A stretch of DNA of 64,000 nt from Candidatus Pacearchaeota archaeon (GTDB taxonomy: Archaea; Nanobdellota; Nanobdellia; UBA10117; JAFCGA01): assembly GCA_017608345.1 (NCBI GenBank), contig JAFCGA010000003.1, positions 21,663-85,662 of the forward strand, written 5' to 3'. Below, one piece after another: positions 49,405-58,112 of the stretch. A program made the position numbers and the translations under genes. Position 1 is the first letter of the stretch. Every line of letters begins with the position of its first letter. The notes under the pieces are model-generated. The model was not told the DNA's origin, did no database searches, and saw only the letters and a list, made by a program, of their open reading frames with translations.

Positions 49405-50072
49405 AAGTGAGACTAACTTCCTTCGCCCCAGAATACAAGACGCTAGATCTACATTTAACTGCAGACCCGGATCAGATCGGACTCCAGCTAAACGATGGAG
49501 AAATAAAAAAATATAATAAACAAGATGTCGGCTTTCTGGGAATTGGATTAGTAAACACTTTTGCAAATGCAGAAGGCTTTGCAGAGCCAGACTTAGCGCT
49601 AAGAATATCAGAACAGACCGGAAGAGTATTGGATGTACTTGCAGACCTTGGAATAGAAAATCTATTCCTCATAAAGTATTCTAACTTACCCGAAGGTACA
49701 GATCTACTTGAAGAAATTGCTGAGTTTGAGCCAGATCCATCTGAACCAGAGGAAGGAACAAAGATCTATGAATCTGCTTGCAGAAACCCAACAATCGACA
49801 CAGACATTCTAAGAGACATTTCTGAGCTAAAAGTGCTTTTAGTAGAAGGTCTACAAGCCCATACGAATGTACTAACTTGCATTGAGACTTTACTGGATAA
49901 ACATCCAACTAATCCAATTGCATTAGAAAATCTCTACGTGATCGATTCCTGTACAAAAACAACTTCTGCGGTTAAACATGCTAATGAGAAAGACTACTGG
50001 GCAAAACAAGCAATGGAAGAAGCTGGTGCAAAAATCGTAGAGGTATATGCGGGCGATACTAAAATCGCCTAG
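49401..50072 (+). CDS. Third, diverged isochorismatase-fold-like protein (tentative); non-ATG start
   Basis: LKVLLVEGLQAHTNVLTCIETLLDK...LENLYVIDSCTKTTSAVKHANEKDYW resembles the C-terminal isochorismatase segment; N-terminal Asp motif not recognisable. Confidence 0.5.
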   Translation: MKVRLTSFAPEYKTLDLHLTADPDQIGLQLNDGEIKKYNKQDVGFLGIGLVNTFANAEGFAEPDLALRISEQTGRVLDVLADLGIENLFLIKYSNLPEGTDLLEEIAEFEPDPSEPEEGTKIYESACRNPTIDTDILRDISELKVLLVEGLQAHTNVLTCIETLLDKHPTNPIALENLYVIDSCTKTTSAVKHANEKDYWAKQAMEEAGAKIVEVYAGDTKIA

Positions 50073-50080
50073 GAGATATA

Positions 50081-50944
50081 ATGGGAAGCTACATAATAAA
50101 CACTGACAAAAATAACATCTTCTACAGAACTCGTGCAGAAGCAATAATGCGGCATCTAGGCACGCACAAAAGAAAGGTATGCGGTTACTTAGATAACGTA
50201 CTCCCCTCAATATCCACTATGCGAGACTTGGACCATGTTGACATACAAAATAAAGAAGTACTAGTTGAGATCATTATGGATTCATTACAGCCAGAAGCAT
50301 TTTTGCAGCAGCGACTTACTGAGCAAGCATTCTACATTGGAACATTAAGGAACTTATTTAATGTAAAATTTAGAGATTACTTAGAGGGAGATAATACAAC
50401 TTTTGTTGTAATGCATCCCACAGAGAACGTATTCAGCGGCGAGCTAGGTGAACAGCAAGTTCTAGAAAAACTAAATGGATTATTCAGCCAGTACAGAGAC
50501 GCTGCTAAAATATTCGTGCATAGCAATGCAATAGTTGACTTTGAAAGCAAGGTTCCGCGATACCTAAGAAGCTACGCTGACGAATACTGCTATGCTCCCG
50601 GACATAATGCTTTCTTTAATAGTGCACTTGAAGCAATGATTGACCAGTTCGGTACAAAAGAGCTAGTTTTTGTTGGCGGCGATTTAGCGGATCAAGTATT
50701 TTACACAGCTATGAATGCAGTTGATCTGGATTCTAAGCCCTCTGTGAAAATCATGAAGCGATATGTAGCATCTAGCGCAGATAATTCGACTATGAAAAGT
50801 GTCCGATCAATCCTTCGGGAACACTTCACTAATACTCTAAGCATGCAACCGATAAATGATCCTTACCTAGCTATGCAAGAAAGAGGTAAGGGGATTTCAA
50901 TACAACTTGCAAGAGAGGAGAATAAAGATGGTAATAGAAGATGA
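50081..50944 (+). CDS. Fourth isochorismatase-fold-like protein, apparently catalytically inactive
   Basis: TTFVVMHPTENVF (Asp position is His), YAPGHNAFFNSALEAMIDQFGTKELVFVGGDLADQVFYTAMNAV (Lys position His, Cys position Gln). Confidence 0.55.
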   Translation: MGSYIINTDKNNIFYRTRAEAIMRHLGTHKRKVCGYLDNVLPSISTMRDLDHVDIQNKEVLVEIIMDSLQPEAFLQQRLTEQAFYIGTLRNLFNVKFRDYLEGDNTTFVVMHPTENVFSGELGEQQVLEKLNGLFSQYRDAAKIFVHSNAIVDFESKVPRYLRSYADEYCYAPGHNAFFNSALEAMIDQFGTKELVFVGGDLADQVFYTAMNAVDLDSKPSVKIMKRYVASSADNSTMKSVRSILREHFTNTLSMQPINDPYLAMQERGKGISIQLAREENKDGNRR

Positions 50945-51410
50945 ACCAGATACCATTAGCACGCTGCGAGAGCCTGAAGTAATTGACTTAAGCAATCTAG
51001 ATGCAGAAGTGGAAGCTAATGGAGACGATCTAAGAAACGCGCCGTACAGATTTCAGTTAAGAGGTTCTGTATGGCATAAAGTTGCGGAGTATGAAGGACC
51101 TAGTACAATAAATGGAACGCCAATAGAGAATGCATCGCCAATTGATGCGGTAACCTATGCGCTAGAACATGGCGATTTCGGCGCCAAAGCACAGTCCATT
51201 GCAACTAGCATCCAAGAAACAATGAGACAAGACAACTTCTACATTACGCTCTACAGACAAGGAGACTTGAATCAGCCAGTTTCGATGAGCATAAGTCAAG
51301 CTAGGAGTGCAGAATTAAGCGAGTACATTAGTCCTGCAACTGGAGTCATACCCATATCCGTAACTGATGATGACCCTGGTGGAGCCGGGTTAGAAGATAA
51401 AATACTCTAA
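50928..51410 (+). CDS. Small protein with near-terminal Gly-Gly; candidate ubiquitin-like modifier
   Basis: C-terminus VIPISVTDDDPGG-AGLEDKIL; sits immediately upstream of E2/JAMM/E1 genes with stop-start overlaps. Confidence 0.45.
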   Translation: MVIEDEPDTISTLREPEVIDLSNLDAEVEANGDDLRNAPYRFQLRGSVWHKVAEYEGPSTINGTPIENASPIDAVTYALEHGDFGAKAQSIATSIQETMRQDNFYITLYRQGDLNQPVSMSISQARSAELSEYISPATGVIPISVTDDDPGGAGLEDKIL

Positions 51411-52645
51411 TGCAGCTCCCCAATTTTTTTATTTTTGATTTTGATTTTCCCTTTGCATTGGTAGATGGAAACATTTTATCAATATCTTCCAAACAGAGCA
51501 ATAATTTCCTAGAAGTATTTGGAAAAAAGTATCCTTTAAGCAAGTATACAAGCCTAGAAAAGCTTACTGAAATATATTATGATATTCATAGCTCTGAATT
51601 ACAAGAATTTAAATCTCAATTTGTGCAATCAGTTTTGCGTGCAGAATTTGCAAGAAATGATCAAGTAAATCAATCGCTAAGAGAAAATAAGATTCTTGAA
51701 ATGATCATTCAAGATATCTTGCCTGCGCTGAAAGAAGATCCAGATTTTGGAGGCCAATCTCAATCGAGGATCGAAGATATAAACCCTCGAACTTCAATTA
51801 GCAGAGCAGTCGTCCAGCGACTAGCAACGCAAGTGCAAAATCAATACAGAAATAATACTCAAGAAATTGATTCGCTTAATAATCTAGTATTTTTAGGACC
51901 GCGGTACGCACAGCTAGGCATAGATAATAGCTCCTTGTGCCATGTAAAACTCAACGATCAGCATTTTTTCGGAGCTGAGCCACAATTAGTTTCTCGACTA
52001 AGAGAAAGGTGTATGAATGATTTAGAAAGAAGGCTAAAAATACAAGCGTTACAAGAAGATGTTTCTAATGTTCGCGTAATTTCTCGAGCGCACCAGGAGC
52101 GTGAGCAACTAAGAGATCTGCTCAGGCAGAACAATTATTCTTCACACGGAATCGGATTTAAGAAGGAAGGGAACGGATACCATGTCTTTGCTACACTAAA
52201 ACCATACGCACTTATCAGTCCCTTTGATGCAGGATTATACTATCATGGAAAAGCCGCTAAGATCGGCGTGCTAATCTCAAGAAGAGGTGGAGGATTCAGC
52301 GTCGGACACCCGAAGGTACTAAATCGCTGTAAACATCCCTATCTTAGTGATAGCGGCGGCGATATTTGCATGGGTAGCTATGACTATGCACTAAGACACC
52401 TCCGCAATCCTGCTGATAAGGCAATTCAGCTGATTAGTGACGCAAAGAGGAAACTAAGAGAACTCTATTATGGTCGAGGCACACCTTATCATCATATCGT
52501 ACGCAATAATCACGAAGTTCGCTATGATAGGCATCTTGATGAGCTATATATAGATCTAAGAACCGTGCGCAGATTAAGTCTGCCTATAACTAATCTAGCA
52601 CTAGTAAAAAGAGAGCGGGGTGAGAATTATGGTCCTAGCAGATAA
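51410..52645 (+). CDS. E2 (ubiquitin-conjugating enzyme)-like domain protein with N-terminal helical extension
   Basis: C-terminal GKAAKIGVLISRRGGGFSVGHPKVLNRCKHPYLSDSGGDICMGSYDYALRHLRNPADKAIQLISDAKRKLREL, resembling the HP...G.IC(L/M)G catalytic segment of prokaryotic E2-like proteins. Confidence 0.68.
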   Translation: MQLPNFFIFDFDFPFALVDGNILSISSKQSNNFLEVFGKKYPLSKYTSLEKLTEIYYDIHSSELQEFKSQFVQSVLRAEFARNDQVNQSLRENKILEMIIQDILPALKEDPDFGGQSQSRIEDINPRTSISRAVVQRLATQVQNQYRNNTQEIDSLNNLVFLGPRYAQLGIDNSSLCHVKLNDQHFFGAEPQLVSRLRERCMNDLERRLKIQALQEDVSNVRVISRAHQEREQLRDLLRQNNYSSHGIGFKKEGNGYHVFATLKPYALISPFDAGLYYHGKAAKIGVLISRRGGGFSVGHPKVLNRCKHPYLSDSGGDICMGSYDYALRHLRNPADKAIQLISDAKRKLRELYYGRGTPYHHIVRNNHEVRYDRHLDELYIDLRTVRRLSLPITNLALVKRERGENYGPSR

Positions 52646-53357
52646 TCTAACTCCCGAGATATTTGAAATAACTTATGGCACAAGTAGACTAATCTTTGAC
52701 TATGCTAGAGCTGTCTGTAGAGAAGCTCATAGACCAGTTGAAGCAGGGGGTTATTTATTCAGAAAAATTGACTCAACATTTCCGGTCGCAGAAAACGCAT
52801 GTCTTGCGGATCACTTTTCGAATCATACTGGAGTTTTATTGACAAATAAGCAACAAATCATGCGAGAATATAGTGAAAAAGGCTATGAACCAATTGGATG
52901 GTGGCATCTGCACCCAGATTTTAATGCGTATATGTCTCATATTGATAAGCCGACTACTGAAAAGCTCCTACATCAATTCGGACCTGCAACGATTCATGAA
53001 TCCTTTTTAGATAGCCCAGAACAAGATCAAGTTGCGAATACCAGTTTAGATCTTATGCTCAATGACTATCTGATGCTAGATCTCTCAGAATCTGGAGATC
53101 TAAACTCCTCCAGATTAACTTTTTACTCTTCATGGGCGTATGCTCTAACTGTCAATTTAGCTGGAGATATGTATGCCTGCATAGCTAGGAAAATATACAA
53201 TCCGCTCACTAGAAGCGAGTATGCTTATGAAATCCAAAGGAATGTGCTGATTCTTGAGTGGGAATTTAAAAATGATATAGCTATATCCCCAGAAAAAGTA
53301 AGAATGGAAGCTAAACGCAAGTGGAGAGCATTTAATCAGAGAAATGGTCAGAAATAA
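52629..53357 (+). CDS. JAB/JAMM (MPN+) metallopeptidase
   Basis: PVEAGGYLFRK (catalytic Glu) and GWWHLHPDFNAYMSHID matching HxHx7SxxD exactly. Confidence 0.88.
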   Translation: MVLADNLTPEIFEITYGTSRLIFDYARAVCREAHRPVEAGGYLFRKIDSTFPVAENACLADHFSNHTGVLLTNKQQIMREYSEKGYEPIGWWHLHPDFNAYMSHIDKPTTEKLLHQFGPATIHESFLDSPEQDQVANTSLDLMLNDYLMLDLSESGDLNSSRLTFYSSWAYALTVNLAGDMYACIARKIYNPLTRSEYAYEIQRNVLILEWEFKNDIAISPEKVRMEAKRKWRAFNQRNGQK

Positions 53358-54954
53358 CAGCTCAGGAAATATCTACCACCGGCAAGAACTGCTAGACAAC
53401 TGGAATCAGAGCGCATGGTCAAATGCAAGGATAGCTGTAATTGGAGCTAGCACTCTTGCTAATGTTGTTAATATGGGTTTAACGGTCTTGGGGGCAGGCA
53501 AGCTTTATTCTTACTCTTCGGATATTGTAACAGATATAAAAGACGAGTTTCTATACTTCAGATCCCGCGAGAATAAGCTAAAAGCAGAAGAACTAAAAGC
53601 AGTATTACCTTCCTTAAACTCTGATATATCGATCATAGCTAGCGACTCTGATCTTGAATATAAATGTCAAGCTAAACTACTCGGAGCGCCAAATATAATT
53701 ATAGATCTTACAAATAGCCCCGAATCTAAGTTAATTGCTCTAGAACATGGCGCAGAAAATAATATTCCTGTTATCACTGCATCAGCCGCATCTTATTCAG
53801 GAAGCTATTCGGCACTTTACAATGGACAGCAGATCAATGAACTACAGTTATTCCCAGAATATGAAGGCTGTGAGCAAGGAATAATTCCTAGTTTTGTTAT
53901 TGGTGGTTTAGTTATCCGAGAAGCTACAGGATTATTAATGCCTCGCCCAAGAGAAGAGCCTCTCGAGGAAATAATACATTACAGTTTATCTTCAGACTTT
54001 AGGTTTTTGCATTATCCTCTGCAGATGGAATCACTCGACGCAGAAGCTCTAGTAAGATACAACTTAGGCATATCAAAGAGAATCTCAATCGAAGAACTAC
54101 AAGCTCGCCAATTAAACATAAATGGCGGAAGTAATTTAGAAGAGTACAAACCAATCATCAAGGACTTCTTTAGCTCAGCTGGTTCAGCTAAAACTGCTAC
54201 AACTAGTAAAGTTAAATTCAAAAACACTGTATTAGCAGTAGGTATGGGTGCGCTTGGAAATCCGAGCACTACTGCATTAGCTCTCTCAGGAATCAAAAGA
54301 TTAGTCTTATTAGATCCCGACATGGTTGAATCAACTAACTTGCATAGGCAGTTTTTGTTCTGCTTTAATAATTCAGTAGATCGACCGAAAGTGGAAGTAG
54401 CAGCCGAAGTCCTATCTGAAATAGCACCGGACCTTGAAATAGAGTCAATTATCGGCGGGCTAGGCCTAAACTCAGACCAGCTGATTCAGGATCTGAGTCC
54501 AGATATTCTGCTACTCGGAGTTGATGCATTTAAATGGGAATCGCTAGCAAATAGATACTCACTAAGATATAATATTCCTGCAGTGTATGGCGGGACTAAA
54601 GAAGATCGATCCGGCAGAGTAGCAGTTGTGTCGCCAGAGAAGACTGCTTGCTTAAATCATCAAGTACGAATAGATGACTCGGCTCTAGCTCAATATCAGC
54701 CAGCAAGGTGCATTTTAGCCCCTACTCCCAGTGTAGTAACAAATAATTTGATAATCGGGGGTGCAATGGCTGGCGAGTGCGGACCAATTTCTCGACCTGA
54801 AGTTCACAGAAATCTACTGCGTGGAGTAATAAAATACACTTCTAGAGATAGCAGCAGAATTTGCATGATGCCAAGTGCCAGATCTTGCGAGTGCGATTCT
54901 AGCGAAGGGAGGTGGGAGCATTGGTTATCCCAAATGTCTCATTTGTACCCTTAG
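53344..54954 (+). CDS. E1/ThiF-like activating enzyme with two Rossmann-like halves (degenerate N-terminal, intact C-terminal)
   Basis: N-half SNARIAVIGASTLANVVNMGLTVLGAGKLYSYSSDIV; C-half NTVLAVGMGALGNPSTTALALSGIKRLVLLDPDMVESTNLHRQFLFCFNNSVDRPKVEVAAEVLSEIAP; VSPEKTACLNHQ candidate Cys. Confidence 0.85.
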   Translation: MVRNNSSGNIYHRQELLDNWNQSAWSNARIAVIGASTLANVVNMGLTVLGAGKLYSYSSDIVTDIKDEFLYFRSRENKLKAEELKAVLPSLNSDISIIASDSDLEYKCQAKLLGAPNIIIDLTNSPESKLIALEHGAENNIPVITASAASYSGSYSALYNGQQINELQLFPEYEGCEQGIIPSFVIGGLVIREATGLLMPRPREEPLEEIIHYSLSSDFRFLHYPLQMESLDAEALVRYNLGISKRISIEELQARQLNINGGSNLEEYKPIIKDFFSSAGSAKTATTSKVKFKNTVLAVGMGALGNPSTTALALSGIKRLVLLDPDMVESTNLHRQFLFCFNNSVDRPKVEVAAEVLSEIAPDLEIESIIGGLGLNSDQLIQDLSPDILLLGVDAFKWESLANRYSLRYNIPAVYGGTKEDRSGRVAVVSPEKTACLNHQVRIDDSALAQYQPARCILAPTPSVVTNNLIIGGAMAGECGPISRPEVHRNLLRGVIKYTSRDSSRICMMPSARSCECDSSEGRWEHWLSQMSHLYP

Positions 54955-55577
54955 TTAATAAATCCGTTCAGAATGAGCGCAGGAAGTTCAGCCTAAACAC
55001 TTCATTTAAGCGAAATAAAACGAACTCAGAGCTAATAGAACATATCTCAAATATTATAAAAGACTGTAAATTCAAGAACCATTATTATCTGGGATCAAGC
55101 ATTGAAGATAGTTTGGTTGCAGATCTATTTATCTCTAATGCCAGAAACTATAGACAAGTTGGTACTTCGCAGGAGAACCTCACATATTCTCTATATATGG
55201 ATACACTTAGAATTCTAAAGCCAATTCAATTTAACGGTACTAATTTAGAGAATCTTGTGAGACTCGGTGCGCAGGCATTTAGCAGAGCAGATCTTAACCA
55301 TACTTATCAAGCAGAACAATCAGAGCTGGATATATTCGCTAAATATAGAAGCATAAACCCATTAATAACCATAACCGCGGAGGGATTTCTTTCATTGTTC
55401 GAGAACTTTGAGATAAAGGAGAAGTTAGCTGATTGTAAGTGTAGTCTAGAACTGAAATATTTATACTTAATTGATGTGAATTTAAGATACAGCTCGCAGC
55501 CAAGAGCCATTTTAGATAAGTTAAAAAAGGAGAATATTCAGAGATTGGCAGTCTATAGTTTTTTGCTGCTTAGATAA
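54912..55577 (+). CDS. Uncharacterised last gene of the Ub-like operon (GTG start)
   Basis: 221-aa ORF overlapping the E1 gene by 43 nt; no recognised family. Confidence 0.6.
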   Translation: MGALVIPNVSFVPLVNKSVQNERRKFSLNTSFKRNKTNSELIEHISNIIKDCKFKNHYYLGSSIEDSLVADLFISNARNYRQVGTSQENLTYSLYMDTLRILKPIQFNGTNLENLVRLGAQAFSRADLNHTYQAEQSELDIFAKYRSINPLITITAEGFLSLFENFEIKEKLADCKCSLELKYLYLIDVNLRYSSQPRAILDKLKKENIQRLAVYSFLLLR

Positions 55578-55624
55578 GTATCTTCTTCACAAAGTTTAAT
55601 AAATGTTGTATTAATTACAGTATC

Positions 55625-56335
55625 ATGGAAAATCATGCTAAGGAGTATAATGTGGAAGAATTTGAAAGACCTTCTGTAACAGTAGACGTTATTCTTTTCA
55701 CAATCAAAGAGAATAAGCTTAAAGTCTTATTAATTAAACGTGGTGCTTGGCCCTTTGAAGATATGTGGGCTATTCCAGGTGGTTTTATAAGCATGGACGA
55801 GTCGCTTGAGCATGCTGCAGCTAGAGAATTAACTGAAGAAGCAGGAATTGAAAATGTTTATCTAGAACAACTGTATACCTTTGGAGATCCGAAGAGAGAC
55901 CCGAGAACTCGAGTAATTACTGTTGCTTACTTTGCTTTAGTTGATTCTGCGAAATTGAAGCAATCTGAAAAGACAGACAAGGAAGTCACAGGCTCTAAAT
56001 GGTTCCCAGCAGATACTCTACCCAACTTAGCATTTGATCACGAGAAAATACTGAAGTATGCTGTTAGGAGATTAAGATACAAGTTAGAATATACTGCTGT
56101 AGGTAGGGAATTATTACCCACGGACTTTACGTTAACTGAGCTGCAAAAAGTATATGAAATTATCCTATATAAAAAACTTGATAAGCGTAATTTTAGAAAG
56201 AAGCTAGCTTCTCTAGATATTCTAAAAGAGACAAATAGGTACAAAAGGGGCCATCATCGGCCTGCTAAATTATATTCGTTTAGGAAAAACGTTGAATTAA
56301 AATCTGGGTTTAAGTCTGTGCAGTTCGAGAAATAA
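55625..56335 (+). CDS. NrtR-like protein: N-terminal Nudix domain plus C-terminal HTH-like domain
   Basis: WAIPGGFISMDESLEHAAARELTEEAGIE (Nudix box GX5EX7REUXEEXGU) and TLTELQKVYEIILYKKLDKRNFRKKLASLDILKET. Confidence 0.82.
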   Translation: MENHAKEYNVEEFERPSVTVDVILFTIKENKLKVLLIKRGAWPFEDMWAIPGGFISMDESLEHAAARELTEEAGIENVYLEQLYTFGDPKRDPRTRVITVAYFALVDSAKLKQSEKTDKEVTGSKWFPADTLPNLAFDHEKILKYAVRRLRYKLEYTAVGRELLPTDFTLTELQKVYEIILYKKLDKRNFRKKLASLDILKETNRYKRGHHRPAKLYSFRKNVELKSGFKSVQFEK

Positions 56336-56377
56336 GTTTATCGAGAAGCTTAAATAGTTTACTTTTAAGAGCAAATT

Positions 56378-56677
56378 ATGGTTCTAACACAGGAAATCAT
56401 TAATCATCTATTTGAAATGTATAAAGAGATAGTAGGTTCTAGCGAAGAGGGAGTTCCTAAATTAGAAAAAGTTCTCAAAACACTCAATCAACAAAGTGAT
56501 TTTGAATGTCGTGCGGGTTCGAGATGGTCTGGTGATTCTAAGTTTATGATTAACTATAGCGGTGCAAGGTTCTATCCAAATTATACACCTAAAACTACTA
56601 AAGAAAAAGATAGTATTGAGACCGCCGTTGCTCTTTTTGAGAAACAAGCTAGAGAATATATAGAATCATTAAGTTAA
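56378..56677 (+). CDS. Small uncharacterised protein
   Basis: 99-aa ORF directly upstream of agmatinase-family gene. Confidence 0.5.
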   Translation: MVLTQEIINHLFEMYKEIVGSSEEGVPKLEKVLKTLNQQSDFECRAGSRWSGDSKFMINYSGARFYPNYTPKTTKEKDSIETAVALFEKQAREYIESLS

Positions 56678-56678
56678 G

Positions 56679-57380
56679 ATGAAATTCACAATCCTGAAAA
56701 TTCCATTCGAAGCAGGCAATCCAACTGGAGCCAAAGGACCAGCATTAGCTCCAGATTTAATCTGTAAGGAACTAGGAATAGATGGAGAAGAAGTAAAAGT
56801 TAGCTCTGACTTCGAAGAAACAAATAGAAATATAATCAACGCAGCAAACGGAAAACGACCGCTGAGCATTGGCGGAGATCATTCCATAACTTACGCTTTA
56901 GTTAAGGCCACTAAACCTGAAGCTCTGCTATATTTTGATGCTCACTTAGACTGTGAGGATGATTTTCTGCCACCTTCGCACGAAGACGTTATTCGAGCGA
57001 TTATTAATGAGAATTTAATAAAACCTGAAGATATAATTATTATTGGTGCAAGAAGATTCTTCACAAAGGAACTAGCATTTCTTAAGAAACATAATATCAA
57101 ATGTATACGAAAACCAAATGTTTCTGAACTACAGAATATAATATCTAAATTCAAACGTATATATTGCTCTATAGATATTGATGTTTTTGATCCGTCTATC
57201 GCGCCGGGCACAAATTATCGAGAGTCAGATGGACTCAATTATCACGAAGTTAGCTCTATATTAGAAACTATAGCTCCCGAACAAATAGTTGGAGTAGACA
57301 TAACAGAAGTATCTCCTAAACAAGACATAAACAACAAGACAATCAAGCTAGCTGCAAGAATCGCCAAAAGATTTTTATAA
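56679..57380 (+). CDS. Arginase/agmatinase-family ureohydrolase
   Basis: GGDHSITYALVKA, LLYFDAHLDCEDDF, YCSIDIDVFDPSIAPGTNYRESDGLNYHEV. Confidence 0.9.
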   Translation: MKFTILKIPFEAGNPTGAKGPALAPDLICKELGIDGEEVKVSSDFEETNRNIINAANGKRPLSIGGDHSITYALVKATKPEALLYFDAHLDCEDDFLPPSHEDVIRAIINENLIKPEDIIIIGARRFFTKELAFLKKHNIKCIRKPNVSELQNIISKFKRIYCSIDIDVFDPSIAPGTNYRESDGLNYHEVSSILETIAPEQIVGVDITEVSPKQDINNKTIKLAARIAKRFL

Positions 57381-57558
57381 CTATCTAATGGCGACGGTGA
57401 TTCTCCTAAAAAATCGATGTAGGTCAAGCTTATCGCAGTCTTTTTATATTTTGCGTTATATATAATCAACAGGTAACTTACACACGTTGAAAGTCAGAGT
57501 TTCTGTGCATTCCGCGTGTATTAATTTACTAAATAAAAGATGGAGAAAGAAAACTAAT

Positions 57559-57846
57559 ATGGCAATATGGTGGAAAAAATCTGGTGGATTTGATATATTT
57601 CTAAGAGAAAAACCAATTGAATTAATCCTTTGCTTAACTAGACGTAACAAAGCTAAGTATCCATCAATGCTAGCTAAGGAGTCTAAGTGTACTTACTCAC
57701 ATACAGTGCATCTATTACAGAAGATGGAAAAAGTAGGCTTAGTAAAGTTCGAAAAGAAGGGTCGGCTAAAGCTAGTTGTTCTTACTAGAAAAGGTGAGAA
57801 AGTAGCGGATTTATTCTCTGACATTGGCAGAGCTCTAAGCAAATAG
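57559..57846 (+). CDS. Winged-helix (MarR-like) transcription regulator
   Basis: KYPSMLAKESKCTYSHTVHLLQKMEKVGLVKFEKKGRLKLVVLTRKGEKVADL. Confidence 0.75.
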   Translation: MAIWWKKSGGFDIFLREKPIELILCLTRRNKAKYPSMLAKESKCTYSHTVHLLQKMEKVGLVKFEKKGRLKLVVLTRKGEKVADLFSDIGRALSK

Positions 57847-57911
57847 CTCTAGTCTATACAAGAGGAAGATTTTTATACGCGATACTCTTAGTAGATTCAA
57901 GGTGAATTGTA

Positions 57912-58052
57912 ATGGTAGAAGCATATTGTGTTAAATGTAAACAAAAAAGAGAAATGAAGGACCCCGAGGACGTGGTTATGAAGAACGGTCGGAAAGCCAA
58001 GAAAGGTACATGTCCTAAATGTGGTACCGGAATGTATAGAATCGGCGGATAA
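57912..58052 (+). CDS. Small zinc-ribbon protein (DUF5679-like), absent from the ORF track
   Basis: MVEAYCVKCKQKREMKDPEDVVMKNGRKAKKGTCPKCGTGMYRIGG*. Confidence 0.85.
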   Translation: MVEAYCVKCKQKREMKDPEDVVMKNGRKAKKGTCPKCGTGMYRIGG

Positions 58053-58112
58053 TTCTGCCGAGAATTCTTTGTTTTTAGATAGCGTTTTAAATATTACCAA
58101 GTAGTCCTAATT

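Noticed and set aside
52629-54954. Type II CBASS (Cap2/Cap3)
   Set aside because: E1 and JAMM are present, but no CD-NTase or recognisable CBASS effector is encoded nearby, and E1 and E2 are separate genes.
46607-55577. Eukaryote-like Caldiarchaeum-type ubiquitin operon with RING E3
   Set aside because: No RING-type Cys/His cluster and no obvious ubiquitin sequence seen; the similarity is at system-composition level only.
57897-58100. 67-aa minus-strand ORF
   Set aside because: Antisense to a convincing zinc-ribbon CDS on the plus strand (57912..58052).
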